DNA from: Rhodomicrobium vannielii ATCC 17100
Lineage (GTDB): Bacteria; Pseudomonadota; Alphaproteobacteria; Rhizobiales; Rhodomicrobiaceae
Assembly: GCF_000166055.1 (NCBI RefSeq)
Contig: NC_014664.1
Location: forward strand, 3,069,501 to 3,133,500
Length of the DNA stretch: 64,000 nucleotides
Reading direction: 5' to 3'
In this document: in pieces, positions 6,430 to 14,955 of the stretch
How the letters are laid out: each line of letters begins with the position of its first letter
Position numbering within the stretch: position 1 is the stretch's first letter
The notes under the pieces: generated by a model
Database searches by the model: none
What the model was told of the DNA's origin: nothing
Seen by the model: the letters and a program-made list of their open reading frames with translations, nothing else
Position numbers and translations under genes: made by a program

Positions 6430-9198
6430 AAACTCGGCTTTCGCCTTTTCGAGCCATTGCAATGCATCTTCTGGTTCGCCGCTTTGGGCTTGACGGCCCG
6501 CCCAGTCCAGCCAGAGCGAAGCCTGATCAAAACCGTCATTGCTCGTCGTCAACCCGCGTTCGAGCAGGGTCCTGGCGGTCTCCCCATGCCCGAACTGCCC
6601 GGCGAGCTCAGCACCGATTTTCAGCAGGCGAGCGGGCGGATGTGCTTCTTCGGCTTCAAGTAGCTCCAAGGCCCAAAAGGCTACCGCCGCCGCTGCCTGG
6701 GGTTGATACGATCGCTGAAGATGGAATGCGCCCGCCGCCGCAGCCTCTCCCAAAAGCGTCCAATCCTGCCCAAGTTCGGCAAGGCGCATCAGTTCCAGCG
6801 CTTCCGGCCGTAACTGAACATGACTGGCGCCGTCAGACCATTGCGCCTTCAGGTTGGGCAGAATGGCTCCAACGATCAAGATTTGGTCCGCTTGCGTCAG
6901 GGCTACGGGACCTGGATCGAAGCCTGGCAGCAACGGACAGTCCGGCTTTGGCGCACGGACGCCCTTGACCTCTTTCAGCAAGCTCGGGCGCACAAGGCGG
7001 TTGACAAGAAAGTGAGCCTCGCCGGTTTCGCGGTCGGCAATATGGCGGTCGAGCAGGCCAAGTCCTTTCAGCCGCGCGAGCAGCTTGCCCGCATCGCCAA
7101 GCGCCAGTGCTTTCGCGATGGCGGCGAACACGCCTTCCGGGACAGGAATGGCTAGGACTGTACCTGCGCGCAATAGGGCCCGGCCGTCCTCATCCACCGC
7201 GTTGACGAGCGTGTTCAACGCCAGATTTTCGAGGAAAGCGGCCGTCTTGTTTTCTGCAGGCACGGCGCCATCGGCGAGATAACGCTCCATCGCCGCCAGC
7301 GCCGTTCCAGCGGCAGCCGCATCTTCCAAGGCGGCGTTTGTCAAAAGCTCCTGAAGGCCGGGATTGCCGCACGCGGCCTCAATGCATTGCGACTGCAGCG
7401 TACTGTTCAGCTTGCTGTGATCAAGGCGAAGCCGCGCCTGCATCTGCTTCAAGCGCTCTCGCTCGTTCATGGGCGGCAGCGCAAGGTCATGGAGCTTTGC
7501 CGCGAGTTCGCAGTTCTTTGCATCGGGCAGCGTGAAGGTGTAGCGGCTCGTGAACAGGAGGCGGCTTTCCGTGTGCCCGAGCGTCTCGGCGAAAGCCTCG
7601 ACCACGCCGCGCAGGCTTTCGAGATACTCTTGTTTGACCGTCGTCGGCTCCTGTCCCGCTTGCGGGGCGTCGAGCGCCTGTTCCAGATCGTCCACGATCA
7701 GGAGAATCGGCGCGTCCTGGTTCAGCGGGCCTCTCAGCATCGCTTCAAGTGCTAGCCCGAGATTGTCACCACGCTGCTCGATGAGAGGAAGCCATTGGCT
7801 CTCGAGGGCGGGGCGCAGCGCTGGCGGGCAGGCCCTCAGAATTTCGCCAAAGATCGCCATCGTGTGATAGTCGCCGAAAATTACAACCGGCTTCAACGAT
7901 GGCAGTCTGTTGGCGATGCGGGCGGCGAGACTGGTCTTGCCGGACTTGCCCTGGCCGTGAATGAGAATGCCGGCGTCTTTTCCAGCCCGGAACACGCGCA
8001 GGATCTCCTGCGTCTGCCGCCGCCTGCCGACAAAGCTCTGGCGGCTCGCCACAGGCAGTTGCCGGCTTGGCGCACTGCTTTCAGCGGCCTGCTTCGTCTG
8101 CAGAATGTCTTGATGGCCGTGCTCAGCGAGAACGGTTTTCGGCCGCGATCTCGCACCAGCGGTGCAGAGAGGCGCTCCTCCGTCAGGACCAAGATAAAGC
8201 CTTGCCAGATGCCAATCGCGTCCGGGGCAGTCGTCCTGCTTCAAAACGGCGAGGCGAGCGTAAGCTGCCGCGCTGTCAAGACGGCGGCCCCTCACAAGCT
8301 GGCCGTAAAACTCCCTGGCAAATCGGGTTGCGTCATGGTCGAGCACAGGGCCGCCCCAGCCCAGCACGGCCGGAAATCCTGCTTGAACGAGGTCCATGGA
8401 TAGAGGCAGCGGATTATCCCCGTCCTTGGCCTTGCGGGTGTCTTCGGCGCTGTGGCAGGCCGAAAGAAAGATCAGCGGCGGAAGGCGCTCGCCGAAACCA
8501 TCCTGCTTCAGTTTCGCCGCCGTGACCGGATCGGCGTCGCCATACTCGTCCTCGAAGATCAGAGCATTTCGCTCGTCATTCCCGTGGCAAGAGAGATGCA
8601 CCACGTCGAGGTCGCCCTCCAGTTTCACCCGCGTCGCGAACGGAAAGAGCGCGCCGCTGTCCTCGACCGCGAGGTTCAGCGACAAGCCCTGCGTCGTGGA
8701 GATGATCGCCGTCTCTTCCCGCTCGTAATCGAGTTCCGGCGCTCCTTCGGGAGCCGCCGCCATGAACAGCGCCGTCACATCGCCATGAGCGGCGCAGGCT
8801 CCAGCCTGTGCTGTTGGCCTGCCAATACGGCGGGCGACGCAGAAGATGCGTGGCTCTCTTTTTGCGAGAAAGCCGGTCTCATCCGCAAGCAATTCCCAGG
8901 GCGCGTTGAGGAAAAGCCGCCCCTTGCCGTCAAGGACGCCCGCGCATCGAAACTCACAATGGATGTCGCCGGTCGGGGCCGCTAACGCAGCCTCAAGCCA
9001 TTTCTGTGCGCCGTTGAGCCAGGCGAACATCTCCTGGCCAAGCTGCTCCAGCGCTTGTGGATTGAAGTCTGCGCGAAGATAGCGATAACGTTTAGACCAA
9101 TCGTGGAGTTTCGCAAAATCTTGGTCTGTGAATGGGCGCTCTTGCCCGCGATCCCTAAAAGAGAGCCGATCGCGCGATAGCTCGAAAACCAAATGCAT
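5689..9198 (-). CDS. CHAT protease-P-loop ATPase-TPR effector, N-terminal part (frameshifted)
   Basis: A 1169-residue frame. Residues ~130-340 are a CHAT (caspase-HetF-associated) peptidase with the His in DVVHLSCHG (H205) and the Cys in LIFLSACHS (C248). Around 385-700 is a P-loop ATPase (FVGRRRQTQEIL entry; Walker A HGQGKSGKTS with K421; Walker B ILLIVDDLEQ), then a helical region. From ~920 there are six near-perfect 41-residue TPRs before the frame ends early at a shifted codon (REEQLPVL). CHAT-NTPase-TPR proteins act as proteolytic effectors in bacterial conflict systems: TPRs sense or bind a partner, the NTPase assembles and CHAT cleaves. The same-strand TIR-STAND gene 5.5 kb downstream suggests joint defence. 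The frameshift may be real decay, phase variation or a sequencing error in the repeats. Confidence 0.85.
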   Translation of the reverse strand: MHLVFELSRDRLSFRDRGQERPFTDQDFAKLHDWSKRYRYLRADFNPQALEQLGQEMFAWLNGAQKWLEAALAAPTGDIHCEFRCAGVLDGKGRLFLNAPWELLADETGFLAKREPRIFCVARRIGRPTAQAGACAAHGDVTALFMAAAPEGAPELDYEREETAIISTTQGLSLNLAVEDSGALFPFATRVKLEGDLDVVHLSCHGNDERNALIFEDEYGDADPVTAAKLKQDGFGERLPPLIFLSACHSAEDTRKAKDGDNPLPLSMDLVQAGFPAVLGWGGPVLDHDATRFAREFYGQLVRGRRLDSAAAYARLAVLKQDDCPGRDWHLARLYLGPDGGAPLCTAGARSRPKTVLAEHGHQDILQTKQAAESSAPSRQLPVASRQSFVGRRRQTQEILRVFRAGKDAGILIHGQGKSGKTSLAARIANRLPSLKPVVIFGDYHTMAIFGEILRACPPALRPALESQWLPLIEQRGDNLGLALEAMLRGPLNQDAPILLIVDDLEQALDAPQAGQEPTTVKQEYLESLRGVVEAFAETLGHTESRLLFTSRYTFTLPDAKNCELAAKLHDLALPPMNERERLKQMQARLRLDHSKLNSTLQSQCIEAACGNPGLQELLTNAALEDAAAAGTALAAMERYLADGAVPAENKTAAFLENLALNTLVNAVDEDGRALLRAGTVLAIPVPEGVFAAIAKALALGDAGKLLARLKGLGLLDRHIADRETGEAHFLVNRLVRPSLLKEVKGVRAPKPDCPLLPGFDPGPVALTQADQILIVGAILPNLKAQWSDGASHVQLRPEALELMRLAELGQDWTLLGEAAAAGAFHLQRSYQPQAAAAVAFWALELLEAEEAHPPARLLKIGAELAGQFGHGETARTLLERGLTTSNDGFDQASLWLDWAGRQAQSGEPEDALQWLEKAKAEFERLGDVRSRAVTMGQIADILSARGDLDEALRIRREEELPVYERLGDVRSRAVTMGKIADILSARGDLDEALRIRREEELPVYERLGDVRERAVTMGQIADILSARGDLDEALRIRREEELPVYERLGDVRSRAVTMGQIADILSARGDLDEALRIRREEELPVYERLGDVRSRAVTMGQIADILSARGDLDGALRIRREEELPVYERLGDVRSRAVTMGQIADILSARGDLDEALRIRREEQLPVL

Positions 9199-9622
9199 GA
9201 AAAGCAGTCCTGATGCCAGGGCCTAAATGAACTCGCCAAGAGTTATTTGCGAATTCGGACAATTGTAAGCTCCGACCACCGAAAGGCTTCGCTCACGCGA
9301 CATTTTTTCGCGAATGGGCGGTACCGCAATCTCCCGGAATTCGCTGGCGGCAACACGGCAGCAAGTAAAGTCTCTGGGATTCGAGGCGACACATCACAGC
9401 TGCTGCAAAAAAATGTTCTGCATCAAACACGAAAAGCAGTCGTGCCGAACTCCTTTCCAAGGGAATTCATCGTAGGCTGGTTAGGGTCAATTTCGTCGGT
9501 TCGATAATCGTGAACGGCGGAAGTCGTCTGTAAGCGGACGAAGGCCTCCGTCGAGATGGGCCACTTGCGGTCATCCCGGTCAACCTATGAATTCGCGGCT
9601 GCTTAGAAGCGCGGAGCCTGCC
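9199..9622. other. Intergenic region upstream of the CHAT gene with repeat copy 2
   Basis: This 424-bp stretch separates the CHAT gene from the type I restriction operon, both reading leftward. It contains copy 2 of the ~100-bp repeat (9479-9577). An open frame on the plus strand at 9247-9507 has no recognisable protein character and no ribosome binding site. The CHAT promoter presumably lies here, but I see no clear -35/-10 pair. Confidence 0.6.
9479..9577. repeat. ~100-bp repeat, copy 2 (upstream of CHAT gene)
   Basis: Second copy of the element at 3870-3969, same orientation, ~87% identical. It lies ~280 bp before the CHAT start codon. The two copies bracket the CHAT gene and its 130-aa neighbour, so they could be a duplicated control region, traces of insertion of that module, or two copies of a dispersed genomic repeat. 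Confidence 0.85.
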
Positions 9623-10348
9623 TTAAGCCCAAGTCTCCGCTGCCAGAGGTTGGACGTTCAATTGCTGGCGCGTTGAGCGCCAGCCGGGCAGAAGGCGGTC
9701 CATTTGGGAGATGAAGGTTTTATTGTGGTGGCGCTCAAGAAGGTGGACAAGTTCATGGACAACAATGTACTCGACGCAAGCTGGGGGCTTTTTGATTAGC
9801 TCGAGGTTAAGCCACACCCGCCGGTTCTTGATACTGCAGGTTCCCCACTTCGTTTTCATGCGCTTAATGCGAAAGTCGGGAACGGGCAGGTCCATGCGCT
9901 CGGCCCATTTCTCAACAATCGGTGTGGCGCTTAGCCTAAGCTCCTTGCGATACCATTTCTGTAGCACGCTTTCGCGACCAGCCCGATCGGTTCCGGGTTT
10001 TATGGTCAGATCGATAAATTCATTCCCACGAACAGAGACCTTGGACCGGCGGCCGTTTTCGACAACGTTCAATCGGTATCGCCGTCCTTTGAAAAAGTGG
10101 CACTCGCCTGAAACATATTCACGCTCAGACTGGCGCTCCTGCGCGCCGAACTTGGCGCGTTGTTGCTTGATCCAGCCAAGACGGGCGACGACGGCAAGCC
10201 GCACGGCGTCGTCGCTCAGGACGAGCGGCGCCGCTACCCGGACGCGGCCTTCGGGAGGGTAGACGCCAAGGTGGAGGTTCTTAATCCGCTTCCGAACTAC
10301 CTCGACAGGTACACCGCCAACAATGATCTCGCGGCTGTCAGTATTCAC
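9623..10348 (-). CDS. YgjP/DUF45-type zinc metallopeptidase, type I RM-associated
   Basis: A 241-residue protein with the zinc peptidase signature HELVHLLERHH (H198-E-L-V-H202) near the C terminus, preceded by KWGTCSIKNRRVWLNLELI, which is typical of the YgjP/DUF45 (SprT/WLM-like) family. These peptidases often lie next to type I restriction genes; their substrate is unknown. Its start overlaps the 3' end of hsdR by 11 bp, so it is the last gene of the hsd operon and probably translationally coupled. It may process or remove the restriction complex, but that is inference. The length is normal for the family and the active site is intact. Confidence 0.85.
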   Translation of the reverse strand: MNTDSREIIVGGVPVEVVRKRIKNLHLGVYPPEGRVRVAAPLVLSDDAVRLAVVARLGWIKQQRAKFGAQERQSEREYVSGECHFFKGRRYRLNVVENGRRSKVSVRGNEFIDLTIKPGTDRAGRESVLQKWYRKELRLSATPIVEKWAERMDLPVPDFRIKRMKTKWGTCSIKNRRVWLNLELIKKPPACVEYIVVHELVHLLERHHNKTFISQMDRLLPGWRSTRQQLNVQPLAAETWA

Positions 10349-13300
10349 TCTGGGCCTTCACTAGCTCGAAGATTTCGTCAAGGCGGGCGTCATCTTTGAG
10401 AGCCTGAGCGATTGCCCTGCGTACCACTCTCTCTTTGATTGGATGGCCTCGGAAATCATCGGGCTTATGTTGCCGGATAGCGGCGTCAATAGCGACGGCA
10501 AGGTTCTCATCCTGAAGGTTATCGAAGAGAGCCCTTTTCGCAGGCGTATCGATGCCGATGGGATAGGTGGGTCCGGGATCCACCATCTTCACCTTGCGGG
10601 CCAGTTCAACAATCTCGTCGAGGTAGGCTTTGTATTCCAGGGCGCCTTCCCGGCGCCGCTTGATCAGCGCGTCCAAGAGGTCGGACATCTTCTGATAGTA
10701 TGCCGGGTTGACTGGCTCTTCGTCGGTGATGATCTTGCGGACGTTGTTCTCGATTGTTTCGGCGACCGCTCCTTCGTCCTTTGCGATGCTTTCGGGAAGG
10801 GCGTCGATGGCCTTCACGCCGCTCTTCACGATCATGTCCACCAGCGAGAGATCGTCGAAGGCCGATAATTTCAAGCTGTCCTCGGCACGGATATAGGCGT
10901 CGATGAGATGCCGCATGGCGGGCTCGTACATCTTCAGATCGATGTAGTCGCCGCTCTTGAGTTTCACGGCCGCGCGGACATCTTCGAAGTGCTTCACCTC
11001 GGCCTTGATGGCCTGCGCCTCCTGGTTGGTATATCCGGCTTCTTCCATTTCGTTTGCGAGATTCGTGTAGGCTCGGAGCAGGCTTGAGACGAGCCGATAA
11101 AGAAGAAGCCTCTTCGGCTCGCTCTCTTTCAGCGCCGCCTTGTTGTCTGCATCGACAGAGCCGCAGAAAAAGCGATGGTGGGCCGGTAAATCTCGTGGCG
11201 AGGGAACCGGTTCACAAAGCGCCCTCAGCGCCTCCAGGGCCTCTTCGAGGCGCTTATGCCCATCCTCGAGGCGATCGACGAGGAGCCCCTTCACGTCCTC
11301 GGGTGCATAGGCGTCGAAGGCGCCGGACGCGTAGTCCTTGATCGAGCCTTCCAGGCTCTTGAACAGGTCTTTGTAGTCGACGATGTAGCCGTAATCCTTG
11401 TCGTCGCCATCGAGGCGGTTAACCCGGCAAATGGCCTGGAAGAGGCCGTGATCCTGCATGTGCTTGTCGATGTAGAGATAGGTCGCCGGCGGCGCGTCGA
11501 ACCCGGTGAGAAGCTTATCGACGACGATGAGCAGCTTCATTTGTCCCGGCTCGTCGACGAACTTCTTCTTCACCTCCGTCTCGAATTTTTCGGGCGTCTT
11601 GCCGTTGAGCATTCGGTTGTAGATCTCGTACTTCTGCAGGCGCTCCGTCAGCCCCTCGCCCGTCGTCTCGCCCTTTGTGTCGGCAATCGCGGGCCTATAG
11701 GATGTGATGATGGCGCACTTGCCGGCCAGCTCGGTTTCCTCAAACAGCTGATAGAGCTTGCACGCCTGATAGATGCTGCCCGAGACGATCATGGCGTTGC
11801 CGCGGCCGCTGACGAGGCGGTCCTTGGTGTTCATGTCCATGAGGATGTCGGCGACGATCTTTTCCAGCCTGGACTGGCTCGACATCACCTTTTGAAGCGT
11901 GCCCCAGCGCTGTTTGAGCTGCGCCTTCGCGAAGTTGGTCAGCCCCTTTGTCTTCGCCTCGAACCATTGGTCGATCTTGTCCGGCGATGAGATACTTTGA
12001 TCGATATCGCGCGCCTCATAGCGCAGATCGAGCACGACACGGTCGGCGACTGCTTCATCGAACTTGTAGGTGTGGATGTAGGTTCCGAATTTCTCCAGGC
12101 TTGTCGCCTTATCGGCCTTCAATAGCGGCGTCCCCGTAAAGCCGATGAACATCGCGTCCGGCAGGATGGCCTTCATCGCATCGTGGAGCTGCCCGGATTG
12201 GGTCCGGTGACATTCGTCGACGAAGACGTAGATGTCGCCCTGCGGCTTGAAGCCGGGGCTTACCGCCGTGGTGAGTTCTGTGACGTATTCGGCGATGTCG
12301 GCGTCGTCGGCCACGCCGAATTTGTGGATGAGCGAGCACATCAGCCATGGCGTCGTGTCGGCGAGCTTGGCGATGAGGTCCGCGCCGCTCGTCGTTCTAT
12401 AAATCTTCTCCTGGACGCCGACGAAAACCTTCTCGATCTGCTCGTCGAGTTCCGTACGGTCGGTGATGATCGCGACGCGCGCGCCCGTCACATTCTCGCG
12501 GATCCACTTCGCGAGCCACACCATGGTGAGGCTTTTGCCGGAGCCTTGCGTGTGCCAGATGATGCCGCCCTCGCGCGCTCTGACGCGCTTTTGCGCGGCG
12601 CGCACGCCGAAATATTGATTGTGCCGGCAGGTCTTCTTGGTCCCGGAATCGAACACGATGAAATCGTGCAGGAGTTCGAGGAAGCGGGCCTTATGGCAGA
12701 GCTGGCTCAGCGCGCGGTCGAGCGGGTTCTCGATGGCGCTGTCTTCCTTCCAGGCGAGGTAATAGCGCTCGGTCGTCTCAATGGTCCCGTAGCGCAGGCC
12801 CTCGGTGTCGTTCCCAGCCATGACGAGCTGCATGGTCGTGAAGAAGGGGCGGATGAACTGCTTCTTCTGGTTGTCGAGGTTCTGGCGGATGCCCTCGGCC
12901 ATCGACTTTGTGGAGCGCTTCAATTCCAGGACGCCGAGCGCGATGCCGTTCACATAGAGCACGATGTCCGGCCGCTTCGTGGCGGCCTTGGCGTCGAAGC
13001 CCTTCACGGTCACTTCCTCGGCGACGGCGAAATGGTTGGCGGCCGGGTTCTTCCAATCGATGAGCCAGACGGTTTCGTGGTTCTCGCCGGCGGCGGGTGC
13101 GACTTTCACGCCATAGCGCAGCAGCTCGTAGACGGATTTGTTCACGTCGTAGAGACTTCGGGACTGGTCGCCCGCCACACGCTGAAATTCCGCGATGGCG
13201 CGCGCGATGAGGGGATCGTCGCCGGGGCGCGTGCGCCGCAAGAAGGTGCGCAGCAGCCCCTCCTCAACGTTGCGATTGCCGTCGCGATCCTTCCAATTGC

Positions 13301-13403
13301 CGAGATAGTCATAGCCGAGCGTGTCGCGCAGCAAGGCGATAACGCGGGCCTGCGTGGCGCTTTCTGGCTGGCCGAGGGGACGGGATGAAAGGGGCGCGCT
13401 CAT
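10338..13403 (-). CDS. hsdR: Type I restriction enzyme, R (motor/nuclease) subunit
   Basis: A 1021-residue HsdR. The N-terminal Mrr-like nuclease has the PD...ELK pattern (RPDIVLYVNG then LGVLELKRS), followed by a superfamily 2 translocase with Walker A TQGSGKSLTMVW, motif II VDECHRTQSG, and motifs III (IGFTGTPLL) and VI (AICRVNRLDG). The C-terminal helical region that binds HsdM is present. It cuts unmodified DNA after ATP-driven translocation as part of an R2M2S1 complex. Its ATG overlaps the stop of hsdS by 4 bp (ATGA), so the two are translationally coupled. All motifs look intact, implying an active system. Confidence 0.95.
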   Translation of the reverse strand: MSAPLSSRPLGQPESATQARVIALLRDTLGYDYLGNWKDRDGNRNVEEGLLRTFLRRTRPGDDPLIARAIAEFQRVAGDQSRSLYDVNKSVYELLRYGVKVAPAAGENHETVWLIDWKNPAANHFAVAEEVTVKGFDAKAATKRPDIVLYVNGIALGVLELKRSTKSMAEGIRQNLDNQKKQFIRPFFTTMQLVMAGNDTEGLRYGTIETTERYYLAWKEDSAIENPLDRALSQLCHKARFLELLHDFIVFDSGTKKTCRHNQYFGVRAAQKRVRAREGGIIWHTQGSGKSLTMVWLAKWIRENVTGARVAIITDRTELDEQIEKVFVGVQEKIYRTTSGADLIAKLADTTPWLMCSLIHKFGVADDADIAEYVTELTTAVSPGFKPQGDIYVFVDECHRTQSGQLHDAMKAILPDAMFIGFTGTPLLKADKATSLEKFGTYIHTYKFDEAVADRVVLDLRYEARDIDQSISSPDKIDQWFEAKTKGLTNFAKAQLKQRWGTLQKVMSSQSRLEKIVADILMDMNTKDRLVSGRGNAMIVSGSIYQACKLYQLFEETELAGKCAIITSYRPAIADTKGETTGEGLTERLQKYEIYNRMLNGKTPEKFETEVKKKFVDEPGQMKLLIVVDKLLTGFDAPPATYLYIDKHMQDHGLFQAICRVNRLDGDDKDYGYIVDYKDLFKSLEGSIKDYASGAFDAYAPEDVKGLLVDRLEDGHKRLEEALEALRALCEPVPSPRDLPAHHRFFCGSVDADNKAALKESEPKRLLLYRLVSSLLRAYTNLANEMEEAGYTNQEAQAIKAEVKHFEDVRAAVKLKSGDYIDLKMYEPAMRHLIDAYIRAEDSLKLSAFDDLSLVDMIVKSGVKAIDALPESIAKDEGAVAETIENNVRKIITDEEPVNPAYYQKMSDLLDALIKRRREGALEYKAYLDEIVELARKVKMVDPGPTYPIGIDTPAKRALFDNLQDENLAVAIDAAIRQHKPDDFRGHPIKERVVRRAIAQALKDDARLDEIFELVKAQSEY

Positions 13404-14656
13404 ATCAGCCGAACCCTCCCCGTCAGCAGCTCCTGCATCATGCCTTGCTTGATGGATCGCGCTTTGTCGCGCTTGGCTTCGAGCTGGTCGATCTCGGCAT
13501 CTGTGTCGGAGATTGCCGATCCAATTGCATCTTGCTCCTCAAACGTAGGCGGCAAGTAAATCTGAAACCGAGCAAGGTCTTGCCCCCCAAGATTCGGCTG
13601 GGCAGCGCCTCCCGCCCATTTCTCAATCATTTTTTTGCAGAGGTCCGATTTGAAATAAGAGACGAGAAAGCGCGGCGAGACATTCGCTCTCGGCCGGACA
13701 ATTATCAAAGATGAGGCTATGGCACCTGCACCGGAGTCTCCGTCTACCACGCCAAATTTACCGAGTGATCCACGCAAGCAGAAAAGAATATCTCCAGGAA
13801 AGAACTTTCCGCCTCCCAAGGAATCGTATTTTTCTTTGGTTATAAAGTCGAGTGACCGTTTGTCTATTTTCCCATCGCGAACGTGACCGGCATTTATGAA
13901 AGCATAACCGCCTTCCGTGAAATCCGCCTTCGAGGGGTAATTGCCCCCTCTATCACCATTCTCAAATCCGCACACATCTCGCAAAGTTGCGATCGTCCAA
14001 GCCCCTTTGAAGCCAGGGAGGCGGGTTTTGCCGGTGAGGAGCTGCTGCATCGCGGCCTGTTTGATATCGCGCTTCTTGGCGATGAGCCGGTCCAGTCTCG
14101 CGATCCACTCATCCGCATCGGAAAGCGCCGCCGCAATCGCCCGCTGCTCCTCCATCGACGGCAGCGGTACCGTCAGAAAGCGGATATCGTCTACTTTGGC
14201 ATGTCCTACAGTAGAGCCACCTACTTTTTCTAGAAGATTTTTGCGGACTTGCTCCGAAAGCAAAGCGTAAAGCAAGAACGAACTTGTGACATTCACGGTA
14301 TCCGGCCGATACATCATCATCCTTTGGCCCAGGCAGACTTTTAGATCTGACGGAGCCATGCAAACTTCCCCGAGCGGAGCCTCGCGAGTTATGAAAATGT
14401 CGCCTGTTCGAGGAGTTGCTCTTTCAGTCCATTTTATAAATGAAGACAGATCTGTATAGCGCAGATCTTCGCGGACAAACTGGCCATCGCGCACGTTAGG
14501 TGTTCTTACGACGGCAAAAGATTCATCATTGCAGAGTGGCGGTGTCCTATTCTTACAATCTACAACTAATTCACAAATATTCGCCGCAGTGGTCACCTGC
14601 CATTCATTAGGAATGATGCCCACCTCGGTTTGTTTGTAACCTGGCTTGACAGTCAT
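13400..14656 (-). CDS. hsdS: Type I restriction-modification specificity subunit
   Basis: A 418-residue HsdS with two target recognition domains, each followed by a conserved helical segment: residues ~170-215 (EEQRAIAAALSDADEWIARL, then AKKRDIKQAAMQQLLTGK) and the C-terminal EEQDAIGSAISDTDAEIDQL with KARSIKQGMMQELLTG. The two recognition domains determine a bipartite DNA sequence that cannot be read from the protein. The gene shows the usual lower codon bias of hsdS and is locally more AT-rich than its neighbours, in line with domain exchange between strains. It overlaps hsdR downstream and the small ORF upstream by 4 bp each. Confidence 0.95.
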   Translation of the reverse strand: MTVKPGYKQTEVGIIPNEWQVTTAANICELVVDCKNRTPPLCNDESFAVVRTPNVRDGQFVREDLRYTDLSSFIKWTERATPRTGDIFITREAPLGEVCMAPSDLKVCLGQRMMMYRPDTVNVTSSFLLYALLSEQVRKNLLEKVGGSTVGHAKVDDIRFLTVPLPSMEEQRAIAAALSDADEWIARLDRLIAKKRDIKQAAMQQLLTGKTRLPGFKGAWTIATLRDVCGFENGDRGGNYPSKADFTEGGYAFINAGHVRDGKIDKRSLDFITKEKYDSLGGGKFFPGDILFCLRGSLGKFGVVDGDSGAGAIASSLIIVRPRANVSPRFLVSYFKSDLCKKMIEKWAGGAAQPNLGGQDLARFQIYLPPTFEEQDAIGSAISDTDAEIDQLEAKRDKARSIKQGMMQELLTGRVRLI

Positions 14657-14955
14657 GCCGCTGCCCCTTGCGTAAAGATGTTAGCGGTCGCCCCGACGGC
14701 AGCGCTCGAAGACCTCTCCATGAAAACCGCCGTGAATGTCAGTCGGGATGCGCACAAGAAACGAGCCTTCTCGGTGAATGAGCTTCGCGAAAGGCACCAG
14801 GAACCGCCGTTTCCTGGCCATGTGCGTCCCTCCGTGGGTAGAGCGATCTCCGTTTTCCTGGTCTTAGCGCTCATGCACAAACAAAACCGTTTTCCTGTGC
14901 ATCTCGCCGCCCATACGCACCGAAAAGGCCGTTTTCTTGTGCATGTTGCTGTCAT
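14653..14955 (-). CDS. Doubtful 100-aa ORF linking fic and hsdS
   Basis: This frame is joined to its neighbours by 4-bp ATGA overlaps on both sides: its ATG overlaps the fic stop and its stop overlaps the hsdS ATG. That is the layout of a translationally coupled gene. The predicted protein, rich in Cys, Arg and Ser (TCTRKRPFRC, RCTGKRFCLC), resembles no family and has short internal repeats. A second frame over the same bases, broken by one stop, reads more naturally (MHKKTAFSVRM, MHRKTVLFVHE, MARKRRFLVPF), so the real coding frame, if any, is unclear. It could be a decayed small gene. Confidence 0.3.
   Translation of the reverse strand: MTATCTRKRPFRCVWAARCTGKRFCLCMSAKTRKTEIALPTEGRTWPGNGGSWCLSRSSFTEKARFLCASRLTFTAVFMERSSSAAVGATANIFTQGAAA
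14807..14944 (+). repeat. Four short direct repeats between fic and hsdS
   Basis: The motif CCGTTTTCCTG followed by GTGCAT or a variant occurs at 14807 (CCGTTTCCTGG), 14850, 14887 and 14929. The spacings are 43, 37 and 42 bp. They could be protein-binding sites controlling hsdS expression or remnants of a short repeated peptide gene. Confidence 0.45.

Noticed and set aside
4873-6539. Long Ser/Ala/Arg-rich frames (CASAARRSCRS repeats) over the TPR array
   Set aside because: They are out-of-frame readings of the 123-bp repeats and simply inherit the period. The TPR frame explains the DNA.
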